Notes: generated from the sequence alone by a model not told the origin. A stretch of 64,000 nucleotides of DNA from Campylobacter showae (GCF_004803815.1 NZ_CP012544.1:1860001-1924000), one strand, 5' to 3'; positions 17,759 to 29,201 are shown, numbered from the stretch's first letter. Program-made: numbers and translations.

Positions 17759-18978
17759 TTTTATCGGTTCAAAATATCTGTAAAACTTACTTGGATTACG
17801 AGAGTAACTTTAAGCGATTTGCCTCGTGGTTTAGCAAAAATAAAGAAGAAAAAAACGTAAAAACCGTACTAAAAGACGTAAGCTTTGACGTGGGAGCCGG
17901 CGAGGTAGTCGGGCTAATCGGTCAAAACGGAGCGGGCAAGAGCACCCTTTTAAAAATCATATCGCACACGCTAAAGCCCTCAAGCGGCCGCGTAACGAGC
18001 GGGGCTAAAATTTCGTCCATCTTAGAGCTAGGCATGGGCTTTCACGGCGACCTAACGGGTAGACAAAACGCCTATCAGTCCTGCTCTCTCATGGGCTACT
18101 CAAAAGAGCAGATCGACGAAATAATAGCCTACATCGAAGACTTTGCCGAGATAGGCGAGTATTTTGATTATCCCGTGCGAATTTACAGCAGCGGCATGCA
18201 GATGCGCCTTGCTTTTTCGGTCGTCACGGCAAACCGCCCCGATATACTCATCATCGACGAAGCGCTATCGGTAGGCGACGTGTACTTTCAGCACAAAAGC
18301 TTTGACAAGATAAAAGAATTTAAAAGCCTAGGCACGACGCTCATCATCGTTTCGCACGATAGCGGTGCGATAAAATCGATCTGCGACCGAGTAATCCTGC
18401 TAGAAAAAGGACAAATTTTAAAAGACGGCGAGCCTGAAGCCGTACTTGATTATTACAACGCCCTAATCTCAAAAAAACAAGACGTACAAATCTCACAAGT
18501 AGCCCTAGAAAACGGCAAAATCGCAACTATATCGGGCAACAAAAAAGCCTGCATAAAAAACGTGGAAATTTTAGACGCCGCAGGCAAAAAGATACAAAAT
18601 TTAGAAGTCGGCAAAAAAATCAAGCTAAAAGTAACGGTGCAAGCAAACGAAAATTTACTCTCGCTGGTACTGGGCTATCAAATCAAAAATCGCTTCTCGC
18701 AGGTCGTCTACGGCACCAACACTTACCATCTAAAGCAAGCTTTAAAAAATCTCAAAAAAGGCGAGGAGTACGACTTTAGTTTTGAATTTGACGCAAATTT
18801 GGGCGTCGGATCGTTTTCAGTCACATTAGCGCTGCACGATAGCGACAACCATCTGCAAAATAACTACGAATGGCGCGACAACGCAATCATTTTTAACGTC
18901 GTAAATTTTAGCAAGCCCGATTTCGTCGGCCTTGCGTATCTTGAACCGAGTTTGGAAATAAAGAGAATAAATGGATAA
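17755..18978 (+). CDS. wzt: Polysaccharide ABC exporter ATPase Wzt with C-terminal glycan-binding domain
   Basis: 407 aa. ATPase domain (about 1-245): Walker A GQNGAGKST (residues 56-64), signature YSSGMQMRL, Walker B ILIIDEAL and the switch His in VSHDSG. A second domain (about 255-407; IKNVEILDAAGKKIQNLEVG, ending NVVNFSKPDFVG) has the beta-sandwich pattern of Wzt C-terminal domains. In O-antigen systems capped by modification, that domain recognises the terminal residue and couples chain completion to export. A methyltransferase-bearing enzyme directly downstream could supply the cap (inference). Confidence 0.9.
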   Translation: MILSVQNICKTYLDYESNFKRFASWFSKNKEEKNVKTVLKDVSFDVGAGEVVGLIGQNGAGKSTLLKIISHTLKPSSGRVTSGAKISSILELGMGFHGDLTGRQNAYQSCSLMGYSKEQIDEIIAYIEDFAEIGEYFDYPVRIYSSGMQMRLAFSVVTANRPDILIIDEALSVGDVYFQHKSFDKIKEFKSLGTTLIIVSHDSGAIKSICDRVILLEKGQILKDGEPEAVLDYYNALISKKQDVQISQVALENGKIATISGNKKACIKNVEILDAAGKKIQNLEVGKKIKLKVTVQANENLLSLVLGYQIKNRFSQVVYGTNTYHLKQALKNLKKGEEYDFSFEFDANLGVGSFSVTLALHDSDNHLQNNYEWRDNAIIFNVVNFSKPDFVGLAYLEPSLEIKRING

Positions 18979-21900
18979 ATTTTATAAAAGTTTCGAAGAT
19001 AAATTTAGAGGCCAGAGGAGCGAGATCAAAAAACGCTTGCTTGCTTACGAGCCGTTTTTGCAAATTTTAAAGCAACAAGACGAAAAGCCGGCGGCGGTCG
19101 ATCTAGGCTGCGGCAGAGGCGAGTGGCTTGAAATTCTAAAACAAAACGGCTTTGCCGCGCGCGGTTGCGACGTTAGCGACGAGATGATAAAAGAGTGCGA
19201 GAAAAACGATCTTGAAGCCAAAAAACAAGGAGCGATAGAATTTTTAGGCCAGTTGCAGGATTCGAGCCTATCGCTCGTTAGCGCCTTTCAGCTTGCAGAG
19301 CACTTGGAGTTTAACGAGCTTTGCGAGCTAATAAAGCAAGCGCGCCGAGTTCTCAAAGACGGCGGTATCTTGCTACTAGAAACGCCAAATCCTGAAAATT
19401 TACGCGTCGCTACGCTAAATTTCTATCTAGACGTTACGCACGTAAAGCCTATCCCACCGATGCTGCTTGAGTATCTGTGCGAATTTGAAGGCTTTAATAA
19501 TACGTTTATGATGAGGCTGAACTCAAATTTGAGCTTTAGCGAGGATTTAGAGAACCAAAACGTCACGCTAAGAGACGTTTTAAGCAGCGTCGGGCTTGAT
19601 TACGCGGTTTTGGGGCTTAAAAACGGCGACGAGAAAACGCGCGAAGCGTTTTTAAACGCGGCTAAAAGCGGTTATAGTTTTGAAGAGTTAGCCGATAGAT
19701 TCGACGTAGGGGCGTTTGAAAATAAAACGCAGATGCTCGAGCTAAAAAACGACGTTTGGAAGGAGTCCTTGGAGACAAAAGAGGCTCTTTGGAAAAGCTC
19801 GCTCGAGCTGTTGGAAAGCAAAAATCAAATCACAAATTTGCAAAACGAAAATGCGCGCCTGCACGAAGATCTAGAAAATCTACTCGGCAAATATCTCGCG
19901 CTAAACCACAAAGTCTACGTCCTAGAAAACGAAGCTCCCGTTATCAAAAACGATATCGAACATCTTAAAATTTTCGTCGCCAAATTTAAAAAAGTTGCAA
20001 AGCCGCTTATTTGGGTCTATAAATTTTTGAGATTTTGCAAAAATTTAGCTAAAGAAAATCTCAAAAAACCGCTCAAATTCGGTATAAATTTAACCGAAAA
20101 GACGGCAAATAACAACCCTAAATTTAAAAAGAATCTCAAGATATTTTTAAATAAATTCCCGGCTCTCAGAGCAAAAATTTTTAGCCTCAAAGGGCAAATA
20201 AGAGACGATATCTACGTCTCGCAAGAGGGCATTTTCGAGCCGAACGTTTTTGAATTAAAGCACTCAAAAGAGTACGAGCAAAATTTAGAGCTGAAAAATC
20301 TCAAATTTAACGAAAACTTTAGCGAGCTAACGGTAATCGGCAACATCAGCGGACATTATAGTTTGGCCGCGATAAATAGAAACATAGTATTTAGGCTACT
20401 AAACAAGGTAAAAAACGTCTTTGTTATCTGCTATCACGCAAACTATTTCGATAAAATCGAAGACATCGCGATAACCAAAGACGAGTACGAAACGCTAAGA
20501 AGCATAGTGCCCGATAAAAACGCACCCGCAATCAGAACCGACGACAAGGTCGCGATCTACCACCACTACCCGCTGATAGAAGACGTTAGGGAGGGCTACG
20601 GCTTTGAGATCGCGGTATTTTTCTGGGAGGAGTCGCGTATCCCGCCGCGGACGATAGAAATTTTAAACGCCAAGTATAAAGGCATTTTGGTTTCGACGTT
20701 TTTTATCAAAAAAATCCTCATAGATAACGGCTGCTATACGCCCGTAAAAGTAGCCGATATACCGCTAAAAACGCCGCCTGCGCCAAGCGTTTCGCAAGAA
20801 AACAGCGAACAAAAGAGCGAGATAAAGCTCTTTCACATCTCGTCGTGCCTACCTAGAAAGGGTGCCGACGTGCTGCTGCGAGCCTTTAACGAAGCTTGCA
20901 AAAAAGCTAAATTTGAGCTGAGCCTAACGATAAAAAGCTTCCCTAATCCGCACAACAGCGTAACCGAGCAAATCGAGCTTTTAGTCGATAAAAAGTACCG
21001 CGATAAAATCCGCGTCATACTAAACGAAGATCTAACCGCGCTTGACGTGGCAAATCTATACGAGCAGTGCGATATCGTCGTGCTACCGACGCGCGGCGAG
21101 GGACTAAATATGCCGGCAATCGAAGGCGTACATTACGAAAAGCCCGTTATCTCCACCGACTATAGCGGTCAGTGCGAGTTTTTGGACGACAGCTGCGAGT
21201 TTATTGGGTATAAATTCGCGCCCGCGGTTACGCATTTTAATCTAAATTATTCGTTTTGGGCGGAGCCTAGCGTAAAGGATCTAGGCGAAAAGATTATCAA
21301 AGCATCAGAGCAAATTTTACAGAACCGTGCTCCGGACATAAAACCACTAAAGCACAAGGTCGATGAAATGATGTTCGGCGAGAAAAATGCGCTAAATTTC
21401 ATCTCGAGCATCTCGCATCTAAAATCCTTTAAAAACAAGCCGAGCGAGCTAAAAATAGCCTACTTTTCGACATATAACGCCGTTTGCGGCATAGCCGAAT
21501 ACTCAAAATACCTAACGGACGAGCTTGTGCGGGCGGGCGCAGATTTGCAAATTTACACTTGGAGCGAGCAAAAGCGCGCCGATGGGTCAAATTTAACTCA
21601 AGAAAACGACAATATAAAAGTCTATGAAATAGAGCGCGAAAAACTACTATCGGGGCTTAAAACGGATGCGAATATCATCTGGCTACAACACCATTTTACA
21701 TTTTTCGAGATAGACGAAAAGCTAAAATCAGACATCGCCGCGCTAAAATCTCAGGGGAAAATTTGCTTTATCACGCTTCATAGTACGAAGCAAATCCTAA
21801 ACTACCCACGCCAAACTCAGCAAAACTGGCACGACACGCTTTACGAATTCGACCGAGTATTCGTCCATAGTATCGACGATCTAAATACGCTTAGGCTGCT

Positions 21901-22576
21901 TGGACTTATCGATAATGTCACGCTAGTACCGCACGGAACGCAAAATTTAGCGCCCGAGCAAAACAAACATAAGGAAACGGACGGCAAATTTATGGTAGGA
22001 TTTTTAGGACTGCTATTTGCGCATAAAAACCTACCTGTGCTACTAGAAGCTTTTGCGAAATTCAGTCAAAATATAGACGCAAAACTAGTCATAATCAGTC
22101 CGGTCGCAAGCGCGGACGGCGAGGCGGAGCTACAAAGATGCCGCAAGATTTGCGACAAGCTAAATTTGAGCGAAAAAATAGAGTGGCATACGAGCTTTTT
22201 ACCGATAGAAACTGTAAACGAAAAACTAAGTTGTTGCGATGCGATAGTATTGCCGTACGGACAGACCGACGAGGGTAGTAGCGCAGCAGCCAGAGTCTCT
22301 CTAAGTCTTTGTAAAAACGTTATAGTTACGCCGTCAAGAATCTTTAGCGAGATGCAAAATATCACGATAGCGGCGGACGGTTTTAGTGACGAGGATATCC
22401 TAGAACAACTAGAAAAAGTAAAAAATAATGAAATAGATGGTAAAATTTATGATAAGCGCATAAAATGGCTAGAAGAAAACAGCTGGCAAAATATCGCCGG
22501 TCTTTATTTAAGAATCTTTAAAGCCATAAATACTGATCATAATTTTATGCGACATTTAAAAAACGGAGAAGAATAA
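18971..22576 (+). CDS. Trifunctional methyltransferase / two-glycosyltransferase polysaccharide enzyme
   Basis: 1201 aa in three parts. (1) Residues about 1-190: SAM-dependent methyltransferase with motif [11 protein letters not shown] (43-52) and [10 protein letters not shown]. (2) About 255-330: a coiled coil, followed by a basic linker. (3) Two GT4-like glycosyltransferases: the first shows [17 protein letters not shown] (about 619) and [19 protein letters not shown] (about 710); the second shows [14 protein letters not shown] (about 830), [19 protein letters not shown] (about 1005) and [14 protein letters not shown] (about 1100). Methyltransferase plus coiled coil recalls WbdD-type chain-terminating enzymes that set O-antigen length; that role is inferred. 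Overlaps wzt by 8 bp and gmd by 1 bp. Confidence 0.8.
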   Translation: MDKFYKSFEDKFRGQRSEIKKRLLAYEPFLQILKQQDEKPAAVDLGCGRGEWLEILKQNGFAARGCDVSDEMIKECEKNDLEAKKQGAIEFLGQLQDSSLSLVSAFQLAEHLEFNELCELIKQARRVLKDGGILLLETPNPENLRVATLNFYLDVTHVKPIPPMLLEYLCEFEGFNNTFMMRLNSNLSFSEDLENQNVTLRDVLSSVGLDYAVLGLKNGDEKTREAFLNAAKSGYSFEELADRFDVGAFENKTQMLELKNDVWKESLETKEALWKSSLELLESKNQITNLQNENARLHEDLENLLGKYLALNHKVYVLENEAPVIKNDIEHLKIFVAKFKKVAKPLIWVYKFLRFCKNLAKENLKKPLKFGINLTEKTANNNPKFKKNLKIFLNKFPALRAKIFSLKGQIRDDIYVSQEGIFEPNVFELKHSKEYEQNLELKNLKFNENFSELTVIGNISGHYSLAAINRNIVFRLLNKVKNVFVICYHANYFDKIEDIAITKDEYETLRSIVPDKNAPAIRTDDKVAIYHHYPLIEDVREGYGFEIAVFFWEESRIPPRTIEILNAKYKGILVSTFFIKKILIDNGCYTPVKVADIPLKTPPAPSVSQENSEQKSEIKLFHISSCLPRKGADVLLRAFNEACKKAKFELSLTIKSFPNPHNSVTEQIELLVDKKYRDKIRVILNEDLTALDVANLYEQCDIVVLPTRGEGLNMPAIEGVHYEKPVISTDYSGQCEFLDDSCEFIGYKFAPAVTHFNLNYSFWAEPSVKDLGEKIIKASEQILQNRAPDIKPLKHKVDEMMFGEKNALNFISSISHLKSFKNKPSELKIAYFSTYNAVCGIAEYSKYLTDELVRAGADLQIYTWSEQKRADGSNLTQENDNIKVYEIEREKLLSGLKTDANIIWLQHHFTFFEIDEKLKSDIAALKSQGKICFITLHSTKQILNYPRQTQQNWHDTLYEFDRVFVHSIDDLNTLRLLGLIDNVTLVPHGTQNLAPEQNKHKETDGKFMVGFLGLLFAHKNLPVLLEAFAKFSQNIDAKLVIISPVASADGEAELQRCRKICDKLNLSEKIEWHTSFLPIETVNEKLSCCDAIVLPYGQTDEGSSAAARVSLSLCKNVIVTPSRIFSEMQNITIAADGFSDEDILEQLEKVKNNEIDGKIYDKRIKWLEENSWQNIAGLYLRIFKAINTDHNFMRHLKNGEE

Positions 22577-23607
22577 TGAAAAAAGCTATAATCACAGGCG
22601 TCGGAGGCCAAGACGGCGCGTATCTGGCTAGATATCTGATCGATCTGGGATATGAGATCTACGGCGGTTACAGACGAGCGGTGAGCCCAAATTTTTGGAG
22701 ATTAAACGAGCTAAGTCTTTTAAACGAGCCAAATTTTCATCTAGTCGAGTTTGAGCTAACCGACCCGTTTAATATCCTAAGCGTCGTCAATGAAATAAGA
22801 CCCGAGGAAATCTACAACCTAGCTGCCCAAAGCTTCGTAGGCGTTAGTTTTAAAGAGCCTTTTCACACTGCAAACGCTACGGGTATCGGCACGCTAAATA
22901 TACTAGAAGCAATCAAAACGGTAGATAAAAGTATCAAATTTTACCAAGCTAGCACATCAGAGATGTTCGGCAAAGTCCAAGCTGTCCCGCAAAGCGAAAC
23001 GACGCCGTTTTATCCGCGTTCGCCTTACGGAGTGGCAAAGCTTTATGCACACTTTATCACGGTAAACTATCAAGAAAGCTACGATATTTTCGCCTCAAGC
23101 GGCATTTTATTTAACCACGAAAGTCCGCTAAGAGGACTTGAGTTCGTCACGAGAAAAATCACGAATACGGCCGCAAAAATCGCCCTAAAAAAGGCTAAAA
23201 CTTTGGAACTAGGCAACCTAGACGCAAAGCGTGACTGGGGCTACGCTAAAGAATACGTCGAAGGCATGCACGCGATGCTACAAGCGCCAACTCCGGATAC
23301 CTTCGTGCTCTCTACCGGCGTAACGACCACGGTTAGAGATTTTGTAAAGCTTAGCTTTGAAGCGCTAGATATCGGGATAAAATTTGAGGGCGAAGGCATA
23401 AACGAAGTCGGGCTAAACGAAAAAGGCGACGTGATCGTAAAGATAAATCCGGCGTTTTTTAGGCCGGCGGAGGTCGATCTACTAATAGGCGATGCCTCAA
23501 AAGCCAAGCAAAAGCTCGGTTGGAGCGCAAAGACTGATTTAAAGGGACTTTGCGATATGATGATAAAAGCCGATCTAAGGCGCATCGAGGCGGGATTTGA
23601 GTTCTAA
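22576..23607 (+). CDS. gmd: GDP-mannose 4,6-dehydratase
   Basis: 343 aa extended short-chain dehydrogenase. It converts GDP-D-mannose to GDP-4-keto-6-deoxy-D-mannose. Visible motifs: [16 protein letters not shown] (NADP-binding Gly pattern), [12 protein letters not shown], the catalytic STSEMFG and SPYGVAK (Tyr-x3-Lys), and [16 protein letters not shown], which is characteristic of Gmd. The start overlaps the preceding stop (TAATG) and the end overlaps rmd by 11 bp, so the two dehydrogenases are coupled. Confidence 0.93.
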   Translation: MKKAIITGVGGQDGAYLARYLIDLGYEIYGGYRRAVSPNFWRLNELSLLNEPNFHLVEFELTDPFNILSVVNEIRPEEIYNLAAQSFVGVSFKEPFHTANATGIGTLNILEAIKTVDKSIKFYQASTSEMFGKVQAVPQSETTPFYPRSPYGVAKLYAHFITVNYQESYDIFASSGILFNHESPLRGLEFVTRKITNTAAKIALKKAKTLELGNLDAKRDWGYAKEYVEGMHAMLQAPTPDTFVLSTGVTTTVRDFVKLSFEALDIGIKFEGEGINEVGLNEKGDVIVKINPAFFRPAEVDLLIGDASKAKQKLGWSAKTDLKGLCDMMIKADLRRIEAGFEF

Positions 23608-24454
23608 GCGAGTTTTTATCACGGGGATTGAGGGCTTTACGGGTCGCTATCTGGAGCGATACCTTTGTGCGCTCGGCTACGAGGTCTCAGGCGGCGCTCT
23701 GAAACCTAGCGCGCCTAATCATACGCGCCTTGATCTGCTTGATAAAGACAGCATAAAAGCCGCCTTTGGCGCAAAATTTGACTACATCATCCACCTGGCA
23801 GCAGTATCTTTTGCCATGGCCGATCCTACCGAAATCAAAAATGCAAACGAAATCGGTACCATAAATTTGCTAGAGGCTCTAGGTTCCGTTAAATTTGAAA
23901 AGGCGATCTTTGCAAGCTCAGCTAGCGTCTACGGCGGAGGAGATATGCCCATGTGCGAAAACTCTACGCTAAATCCGCAAAGCATATACGCCGAAAGTAA
24001 AATTTTCATGGAGGAGCAAATAGCTAAAAGCGGACTGCCTTTTATCATCGCGCGCCCATTTAACTACACAGGTACTGGACAAAGCGAAAATTTCCTCATT
24101 CCAAAAATCGTGCGACATTTTAAGAACAAAGCTTCCGTAATAAAGCTCGGGAATTTAACGCCAAAACGCGAATATAACGACATAAACGACGTCGTGAGAA
24201 TATACGAGCAACTACTAAAACTCGAAGCTAACGATGAAATTTTTAACATTGGCTCTGGTAAGGCCTATAGTATTGAGCAAATTTTACAAATTTTACGCTG
24301 CCTAAGCGGACATGATATAGCCGTGCAAAGCGATCCCCGATTTATCAGAGCAAACGACCCCGCCCTACTCGTCTGCGATACGACGAAACTACAAAACTAT
24401 GGCATAGTTCCTTGCAACGCGGAGATCGAGAAGCTACTCCGCTCTATGCTTTAG
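23597..24454 (+). CDS. rmd: GDP-6-deoxy-D-mannose reductase (Rmd-like)
   Basis: 285 aa NAD-dependent epimerase/dehydratase family protein. It starts at a TTG inside the gmd end ([22 protein letters not shown]), with [11 protein letters not shown], an active-site Tyr-x3-Lys in SIYAESK and [14 protein letters not shown]. With Gmd it should reduce the 4-keto intermediate to GDP-D-rhamnose. Alternatives are GDP-fucose synthase or GDP-talose reductase; Rmd is favoured by length, the GFTGRYL motif and linkage to an ABC O-antigen exporter. Last gene of the wzm-wzt operon. Confidence 0.75.
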   Translation: MSSKRVFITGIEGFTGRYLERYLCALGYEVSGGALKPSAPNHTRLDLLDKDSIKAAFGAKFDYIIHLAAVSFAMADPTEIKNANEIGTINLLEALGSVKFEKAIFASSASVYGGGDMPMCENSTLNPQSIYAESKIFMEEQIAKSGLPFIIARPFNYTGTGQSENFLIPKIVRHFKNKASVIKLGNLTPKREYNDINDVVRIYEQLLKLEANDEIFNIGSGKAYSIEQILQILRCLSGHDIAVQSDPRFIRANDPALLVCDTTKLQNYGIVPCNAEIEKLLRSML

Positions 24455-24494
24455 ATCTTATACTTCTTGCAATACCTTTACCAAAATATAACAT

Positions 24495-25192
24495 TAAATT
24501 TTGGCTCAAGATAAGTTAAAAACTTTCAAAGGAGTTTTTAACTATGATCCTGCCGATGAAAAACAAGTATATAATCCGTTCCCGAATTTCAGAGAAGAAA
24601 TTTAGAGAAATTCTCAAGTATTTTGCAGAGGATATAGAGGCTACTAAAATAGCAAATTTAACCGGGATTTCTAGAATTTCTATTAATAAGATTCTAAAAA
24701 GCATTAGAGTTTTGATGTCTAAAGAGTGTGAAAAAATATCTAAGTTTTCAGGTGAAAAAGAAATAGACGAAAGCTACTTCGGAGCCAAGAGAGCAAGAGG
24801 AAAAAGAAATACCCATATTATCGGAGTTTAGCGATCTAGATGATAGTGTCATATATTCTGATTATTGGAAGGCTTATGATGGATTAGTAGATTATGGAGC
24901 TAAAGCGCACTACAGAATGAAGCACTCTAAAAAATAAATTCGCTAATGGTAAAAAACATATAAATGGCATAGAAAACTTTTAGCTGCGACTTCGTCTTGC
25001 TACTGCAAGCAGAAGGGGTTATGCTAAACATAGATTATCTAAATTTAAAGGCATTAAGAAAGAGAATTTTCTGTTGCACCTAAAGGAATGTGAATTTAGA
25101 TTTAATAACAGTAAAGATACGAAAACTTTCTATCATATTTTACTAAAGATGATAAGAGAGAATATGCTTAGCTTATCTTGAGCCTAAATTTT
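24495..25192 (+). mobile_element. Decayed IS1595-like insertion sequence with target duplication
   Basis: Perfect 13-bp terminal inverted repeats GGCTCAAGATAAG at 24503-24515 and its complement at 25172-25184 bound a 682-bp element. Outside them the 8-bp TAAATTTT is duplicated (24495-24502 and 25185-25192), the duplication size expected for IS1595. The transposase inside is broken. Well-preserved ends with a ruined transposase suggest a fairly recent insertion of an already short or subsequently deleted copy. Confidence 0.85.
24544..25182 (+). pseudogene. IS1595-family transposase, broken by deletion and frameshifts
   Basis: An intact 95-codon N-terminal part (24544-24831: TGISRISINKILKSIR helix-turn-helix, then EKEIDESYFGAKRARGKR, the first catalytic Asp region of ISXO2-type DDE/DEDD transposases) ends in a stop. 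Remnants in other frames follow: DSVIYSDYWKAYDGLVDYG (second catalytic Asp region) and KENFLLHLKECEFRFN near the end, with several stops between them. The section expected between the first two blocks is missing. Not functional as it stands; could be moved only by a transposase supplied in trans. Confidence 0.8.
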
Positions 25193-25388
25193 TATATAGC
25201 TAAAGCAAGCCCACATCTTAATCACCAAGGCCAGAATTCACGCATAGGCGGCCGGAGCACCCATTTTGACTACTTTTTCTACTGACTTTATTTGAGGCTT
25301 TTAGCACAAAATAAGGCAATACGCAATCGCAAACTTTATATATCGCTAAAAATGATTTTTATATAAAATAATTTTACGAAAAAAGGAG
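25193..25388. other. Non-coding stretch between the IS relic and the S-layer-like gene
   Basis: AT-rich, with no reading frame, RNA gene or repeat that I can support. Together with the IS relic and the terminator it makes up the 971-bp gap 24455-25425. Confidence 0.4.
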
Positions 25389-25413
25389 TTCGGCAGGTAA
25401 AAAACCTGCCGAA
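25389..25413 (-). terminator. Rho-independent terminator of the 1237-aa S-layer-like gene
   Basis: A 10-bp perfect stem (TTCGGCAGGT / ACCTGCCGAA) with a 5-nt loop, 13 bp past the stop codon on the minus strand, followed by CTCCTTTTTT. Confidence 0.85.
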
Positions 25414-25425
25414 AAGAAGGAGAAA

Positions 25426-28400
25426 TCAGAATGCGTTAATAGTAACTTCACCAGCATTAACTGTTGTGTTAAGGTTGGCAATATTTACGCCCGATAGTTT
25501 GACGATAGTGTCGCCTGCGCCAAAGTCAGTATCACCTGCAGCAGCGTTGTATACCAAGTATGTATCATTTAGATATGAATAAGCATATATCTTACCGGCT
25601 TGGTTATTGGTGCCATCAAAGAATCCGCCAAGTTTAGCCGCAAGAGCGAAGTTATCTTGCGCGTTTCCGTTGGCATTTAGAGTTACTTTTTCTATAGCAG
25701 TGGTACCGCCGGCAAATTTGATTTTATCGCCTACATTTATCTTATCTATGGTTACAAGTCTAGTATGAGACTCGTTGGCGCTATCAAAGCCTGCGCCTAT
25801 AAGCGAAGCACTAACATCGAATGTATCGTTGCCTGAACCGCTTTTGATGGTTATATTTTGACCTTTTGGATCTGCGTCGGCATGACCTGGGGTTAGGAAA
25901 GTTCCTGTCTTAATGGTATTCTCGCCTTCACCTGCATCGATTGAAATTTTTGCAGCTTTTTGATCGCCCGCTAGAGTAATAGTATCGTCTCCGTCGGTAG
26001 CCTTAATGTTCTCAATAACTTTACTTGCGGTATTTGTTATAGTGCCTTTCTCTACGTTTTTTAATCCGCTAAAGTCAATTTTTGTTAGCTTTTCAGCATT
26101 GGTATCGTCAAACGTGTACTCGTCGGTAGCGTCTGTACCCATATCGCCCGAGATAGTAGCTGTTTTTAGATCATTACCGTCAACTCTTTCAGAACCATTA
26201 ACAAGCGAGAATTTTGTAGCAGCAGTTACAACCAACTTATCAGCCTGAGCAGACGTAGTAATATTGGCAACGAAATCTTTTGAATTGATATCTTGCTTCA
26301 TGGTGATGTTAACATCTGTTGAAAGTGGAGTTTGAGTAGAGCCCTTATAGACTACAGTATCTGCCACGATACTGGCAAACTTATTTGCACCTATAGTTTT
26401 ACTGAGGTCTACCGTTACACTATCAGCACTTACAGGTCCTGTGTTGCCAAGATCAACGATGCCCTTTGTGTTTCCAGCGTCGATGTTTATACTCGTGCTT
26501 TCTTTTACTTTTATCTTGCCATCTATAACGGCAGCGCTTTTTAGATCTAGAGTACCGACTTTAACGTCTTTTAATACGTCTTTTAGCGTAATATTTACGT
26601 TTTTGACGTAGTTGCCGTTTATATCTCCTACCCCGACCGCGCTAGTCTCGTTTTGACCCTTAATATTAGTCAAGCTGATATTTACGTTCTCTGCTTTTAT
26701 ATTCGCGATAGATACTTTGCCTGTTACGTCTTTAGCTGTAAAGTTTACGTCATTTTTAACGTCTATGCCGTTACCACTACTTATTTCGACATTAAACCTA
26801 GAATCACTAATATCAAATGTAGCGCCACTATTCTTAGACTTGATTTCGTCTGCTATTTTGACGTTACCGATCTTATTAGCTACGAAAGTTATCTCGCCGC
26901 CTACATCAAATTTATTTACTTCGATATCGTTTGTGACATTTTTAAAGTTAAAATTTGCACCGGCATTTGTCGTCTTTTTCGTAGTTACGTCTCCTACCTT
27001 TAAAGCCGTTACGTGGCTTGAGCCTTGATAAACGGTAACAAGATCATTTACGTTTAGTTTTACGCCGTTTTCAGAATCTATCGAGCCAAGATTGTGAAGC
27101 TCGACTAGGCTTGCTACAGGCATATTAGCCAGGCCTTTTACGTTTATCTCAGATATATATTTGAGACCATTATTTAAAACGTCAAGAGCACCCAAGGTAG
27201 CTATGTTTAGCGTTTTCACTCTCGCATCCTCGTGGATATCGAAAGTAAATTTCTTAGGATTATTGTTGGTTAGATTTATAGTCTTAAGCTCGTGAATATT
27301 TCTTAGAGCAAGGCCTGAATTTTCAACCATATTTACATTCACATTGATTGTAGTAGCCTTTGGCGCCTCGATAACGCTAGCTGCGTTGTCAGTAAGTTCG
27401 CCATTTACAGTTTTAACCGATTTATCTAAATTTACAGTAAGATTTTTGGACTCAGAAACTCTTACTTTACCGATTAAATCTTGAGGCGTAGTCACGTTAT
27501 CTATCGCATAATTTATAGTGTCAACAAATTTGTCGTTTATATGCAGTATACCGTGGCCGTTTCCTGCACTGGCCGCTTTTGCATCCACTTTGTCTGTTAA
27601 ATTTACAGTCGTTATACTAGAACTTGTAACAACTAACGTTTGATCAAGCTGGCCCACTTTTAGGCTCTTAACATCAGTTTGTCCAGTCAAGTCTAGAGCG
27701 CTCACGTTATCATTTTTATCAAAGATTTCGATATTATCAACGCCTTTTAATTTAATTTGCTTTAATGCGTCCACTTTTTCTATCTGAAGAGTATCATTGC
27801 CAGCGCCCATGTCTATAGAAACAGAGTTGGACTCAAGTTTTCCTACTTTTATCGTGTCATTGCCGTTGCCGCTTTTGATGCTAGTGTAGTAAGCAGACTC
27901 GGTTAAATCAGCCGTCAAATTTCCAATAAGCGCTGATGCATCAAGGCTATTCACAAAGTCTTTAAATGGAGCGTCTGGGTTTTTATCTTTGGTGGATATA
28001 GTTAAATCCGCCTCGCCTTTTACCGTGATAAATTTATTTTCCACCTCTTTTATATAACTAGCGTTTTCTCTAGTCGTAATGTTTAAGGTCTCGATACCGT
28101 TAAATTTGACCTTAAGAGAGTTTTTGTGGCTGTCGGCTTCCGTATCCGGAGTAACTCTGCCCACATTGTTTAGGATTAAATTTTGCGCGTCATTATTGCC
28201 TTTTACTAGATCAGTGTTATAGGCGATACCAACTTCGGTTGAATCTTTTTGATCTATTACCGTTAGATCGACTATATTAGATAGATTTGTTACTCTAACG
28301 CCGTTTGCACCATGAGTAGACACGGACTGCAAGCCCTCTACCTTATCTGCATTAAATACTCTTTGGCTATTTGAAGTATTGACTAAATTTAGTCCCTCAA

Positions 28401-29139
28401 TATTTTTAGCATATCCGGTTGTAAAGCCAGTGAAACTATCGTCGATTTTAACATTCAACATATCATTGCCGGCCCCGCCGTCTATCTTGTCTTCAACGCC
28501 AAGGGTATTTTTATCAGCAAATGAGCTAACGACCGCGCTATATATATCCACGCCTGCACTTCCGGTTAGTGTTTCAGTCGTGTTGTTTAGCGTATGCACG
28601 GTGGCATTTGCCAAGGCATCGATTTTGGCCTTCTGTTCATCCAAATTTGTAGCCGTAGTCGTTCTAATAATTTCTTGGAATATTCCATAATCATAGTTGC
28701 CTGAACTATCGGTTTGAATGTTTGGTATTTTTTCAGCCATGTAAGCAGATATAGCAGTCTTGTTTTCAAAAATCTTAGCCGCCACAGGATCTGCCGCTTT
28801 TGCGATGTCGGAAGTTGCAACTTCAAATAATTTAACTAGAGTTTCACCTCTACTGTGACCTAGCTGAAGGTGCAAAACCCACGAATCGATACCGTTTGGA
28901 TCTTGAGTATAGTCTTTGCCCAGGATGTTTTTATATATTGTTTCGATGTAGCCTCTATCGCTATCTATCGTATTTCCATAGTATGCCAAAGCCGCAGGGG
29001 ACTCTAGCATTAGCTGGGCTAGCTGAGCTTGGGTTTTATTGGCTCCCGCCGCCACCCATGCGTTAAAGCCCGCGCCTTCAGGGGCACGATTAAATAACGC
29101 TACGTAAAGCTGTGCAACTTGTGCTTGTGTTACTGCCAT
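25426..29139 (-). CDS. DUF4214/RTX S-layer-like type I secreted protein (1237 aa)
   Basis: Residues 1 to about 190 are the DUF4214-type module shared with two paralogues here (MAVTQAQVAQLYVALFNRAPEG, YIETIYKNILGKDYTQDP, FQEIIRTTTATNLDEQKAKID). A long, Cys-free, Thr/Asn/Asp-rich beta repeat region follows, with Ca-binding RTX-like nonapeptides (GGAGNDMLN, GAGNDTLQ, GSGNDTFD). A C-terminal secretion module (VGDKIKFAGG, YLNDTYLVY, DTIVKLSGVNI) ends in EVTINAF. There is no N-terminal signal peptide; export through the adjacent type I system is expected, with assembly as a surface layer. Which of the three paralogues is the main layer protein is unknown. Ribosome-binding site AAAGGAG. Confidence 0.85.
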   Translation of the reverse strand: MAVTQAQVAQLYVALFNRAPEGAGFNAWVAAGANKTQAQLAQLMLESPAALAYYGNTIDSDRGYIETIYKNILGKDYTQDPNGIDSWVLHLQLGHSRGETLVKLFEVATSDIAKAADPVAAKIFENKTAISAYMAEKIPNIQTDSSGNYDYGIFQEIIRTTTATNLDEQKAKIDALANATVHTLNNTTETLTGSAGVDIYSAVVSSFADKNTLGVEDKIDGGAGNDMLNVKIDDSFTGFTTGYAKNIEGLNLVNTSNSQRVFNADKVEGLQSVSTHGANGVRVTNLSNIVDLTVIDQKDSTEVGIAYNTDLVKGNNDAQNLILNNVGRVTPDTEADSHKNSLKVKFNGIETLNITTRENASYIKEVENKFITVKGEADLTISTKDKNPDAPFKDFVNSLDASALIGNLTADLTESAYYTSIKSGNGNDTIKVGKLESNSVSIDMGAGNDTLQIEKVDALKQIKLKGVDNIEIFDKNDNVSALDLTGQTDVKSLKVGQLDQTLVVTSSSITTVNLTDKVDAKAASAGNGHGILHINDKFVDTINYAIDNVTTPQDLIGKVRVSESKNLTVNLDKSVKTVNGELTDNAASVIEAPKATTINVNVNMVENSGLALRNIHELKTINLTNNNPKKFTFDIHEDARVKTLNIATLGALDVLNNGLKYISEINVKGLANMPVASLVELHNLGSIDSENGVKLNVNDLVTVYQGSSHVTALKVGDVTTKKTTNAGANFNFKNVTNDIEVNKFDVGGEITFVANKIGNVKIADEIKSKNSGATFDISDSRFNVEISSGNGIDVKNDVNFTAKDVTGKVSIANIKAENVNISLTNIKGQNETSAVGVGDINGNYVKNVNITLKDVLKDVKVGTLDLKSAAVIDGKIKVKESTSINIDAGNTKGIVDLGNTGPVSADSVTVDLSKTIGANKFASIVADTVVYKGSTQTPLSTDVNITMKQDINSKDFVANITTSAQADKLVVTAATKFSLVNGSERVDGNDLKTATISGDMGTDATDEYTFDDTNAEKLTKIDFSGLKNVEKGTITNTASKVIENIKATDGDDTITLAGDQKAAKISIDAGEGENTIKTGTFLTPGHADADPKGQNITIKSGSGNDTFDVSASLIGAGFDSANESHTRLVTIDKINVGDKIKFAGGTTAIEKVTLNANGNAQDNFALAAKLGGFFDGTNNQAGKIYAYSYLNDTYLVYNAAAGDTDFGAGDTIVKLSGVNIANLNTTVNAGEVTINAF

Positions 29140-29201
29140 TAAGGACTCCTTTTTAGTGTGTTTCTTGAGTTTTTGGGTATCTTTACAGAATACTGTTGCT
29201 A

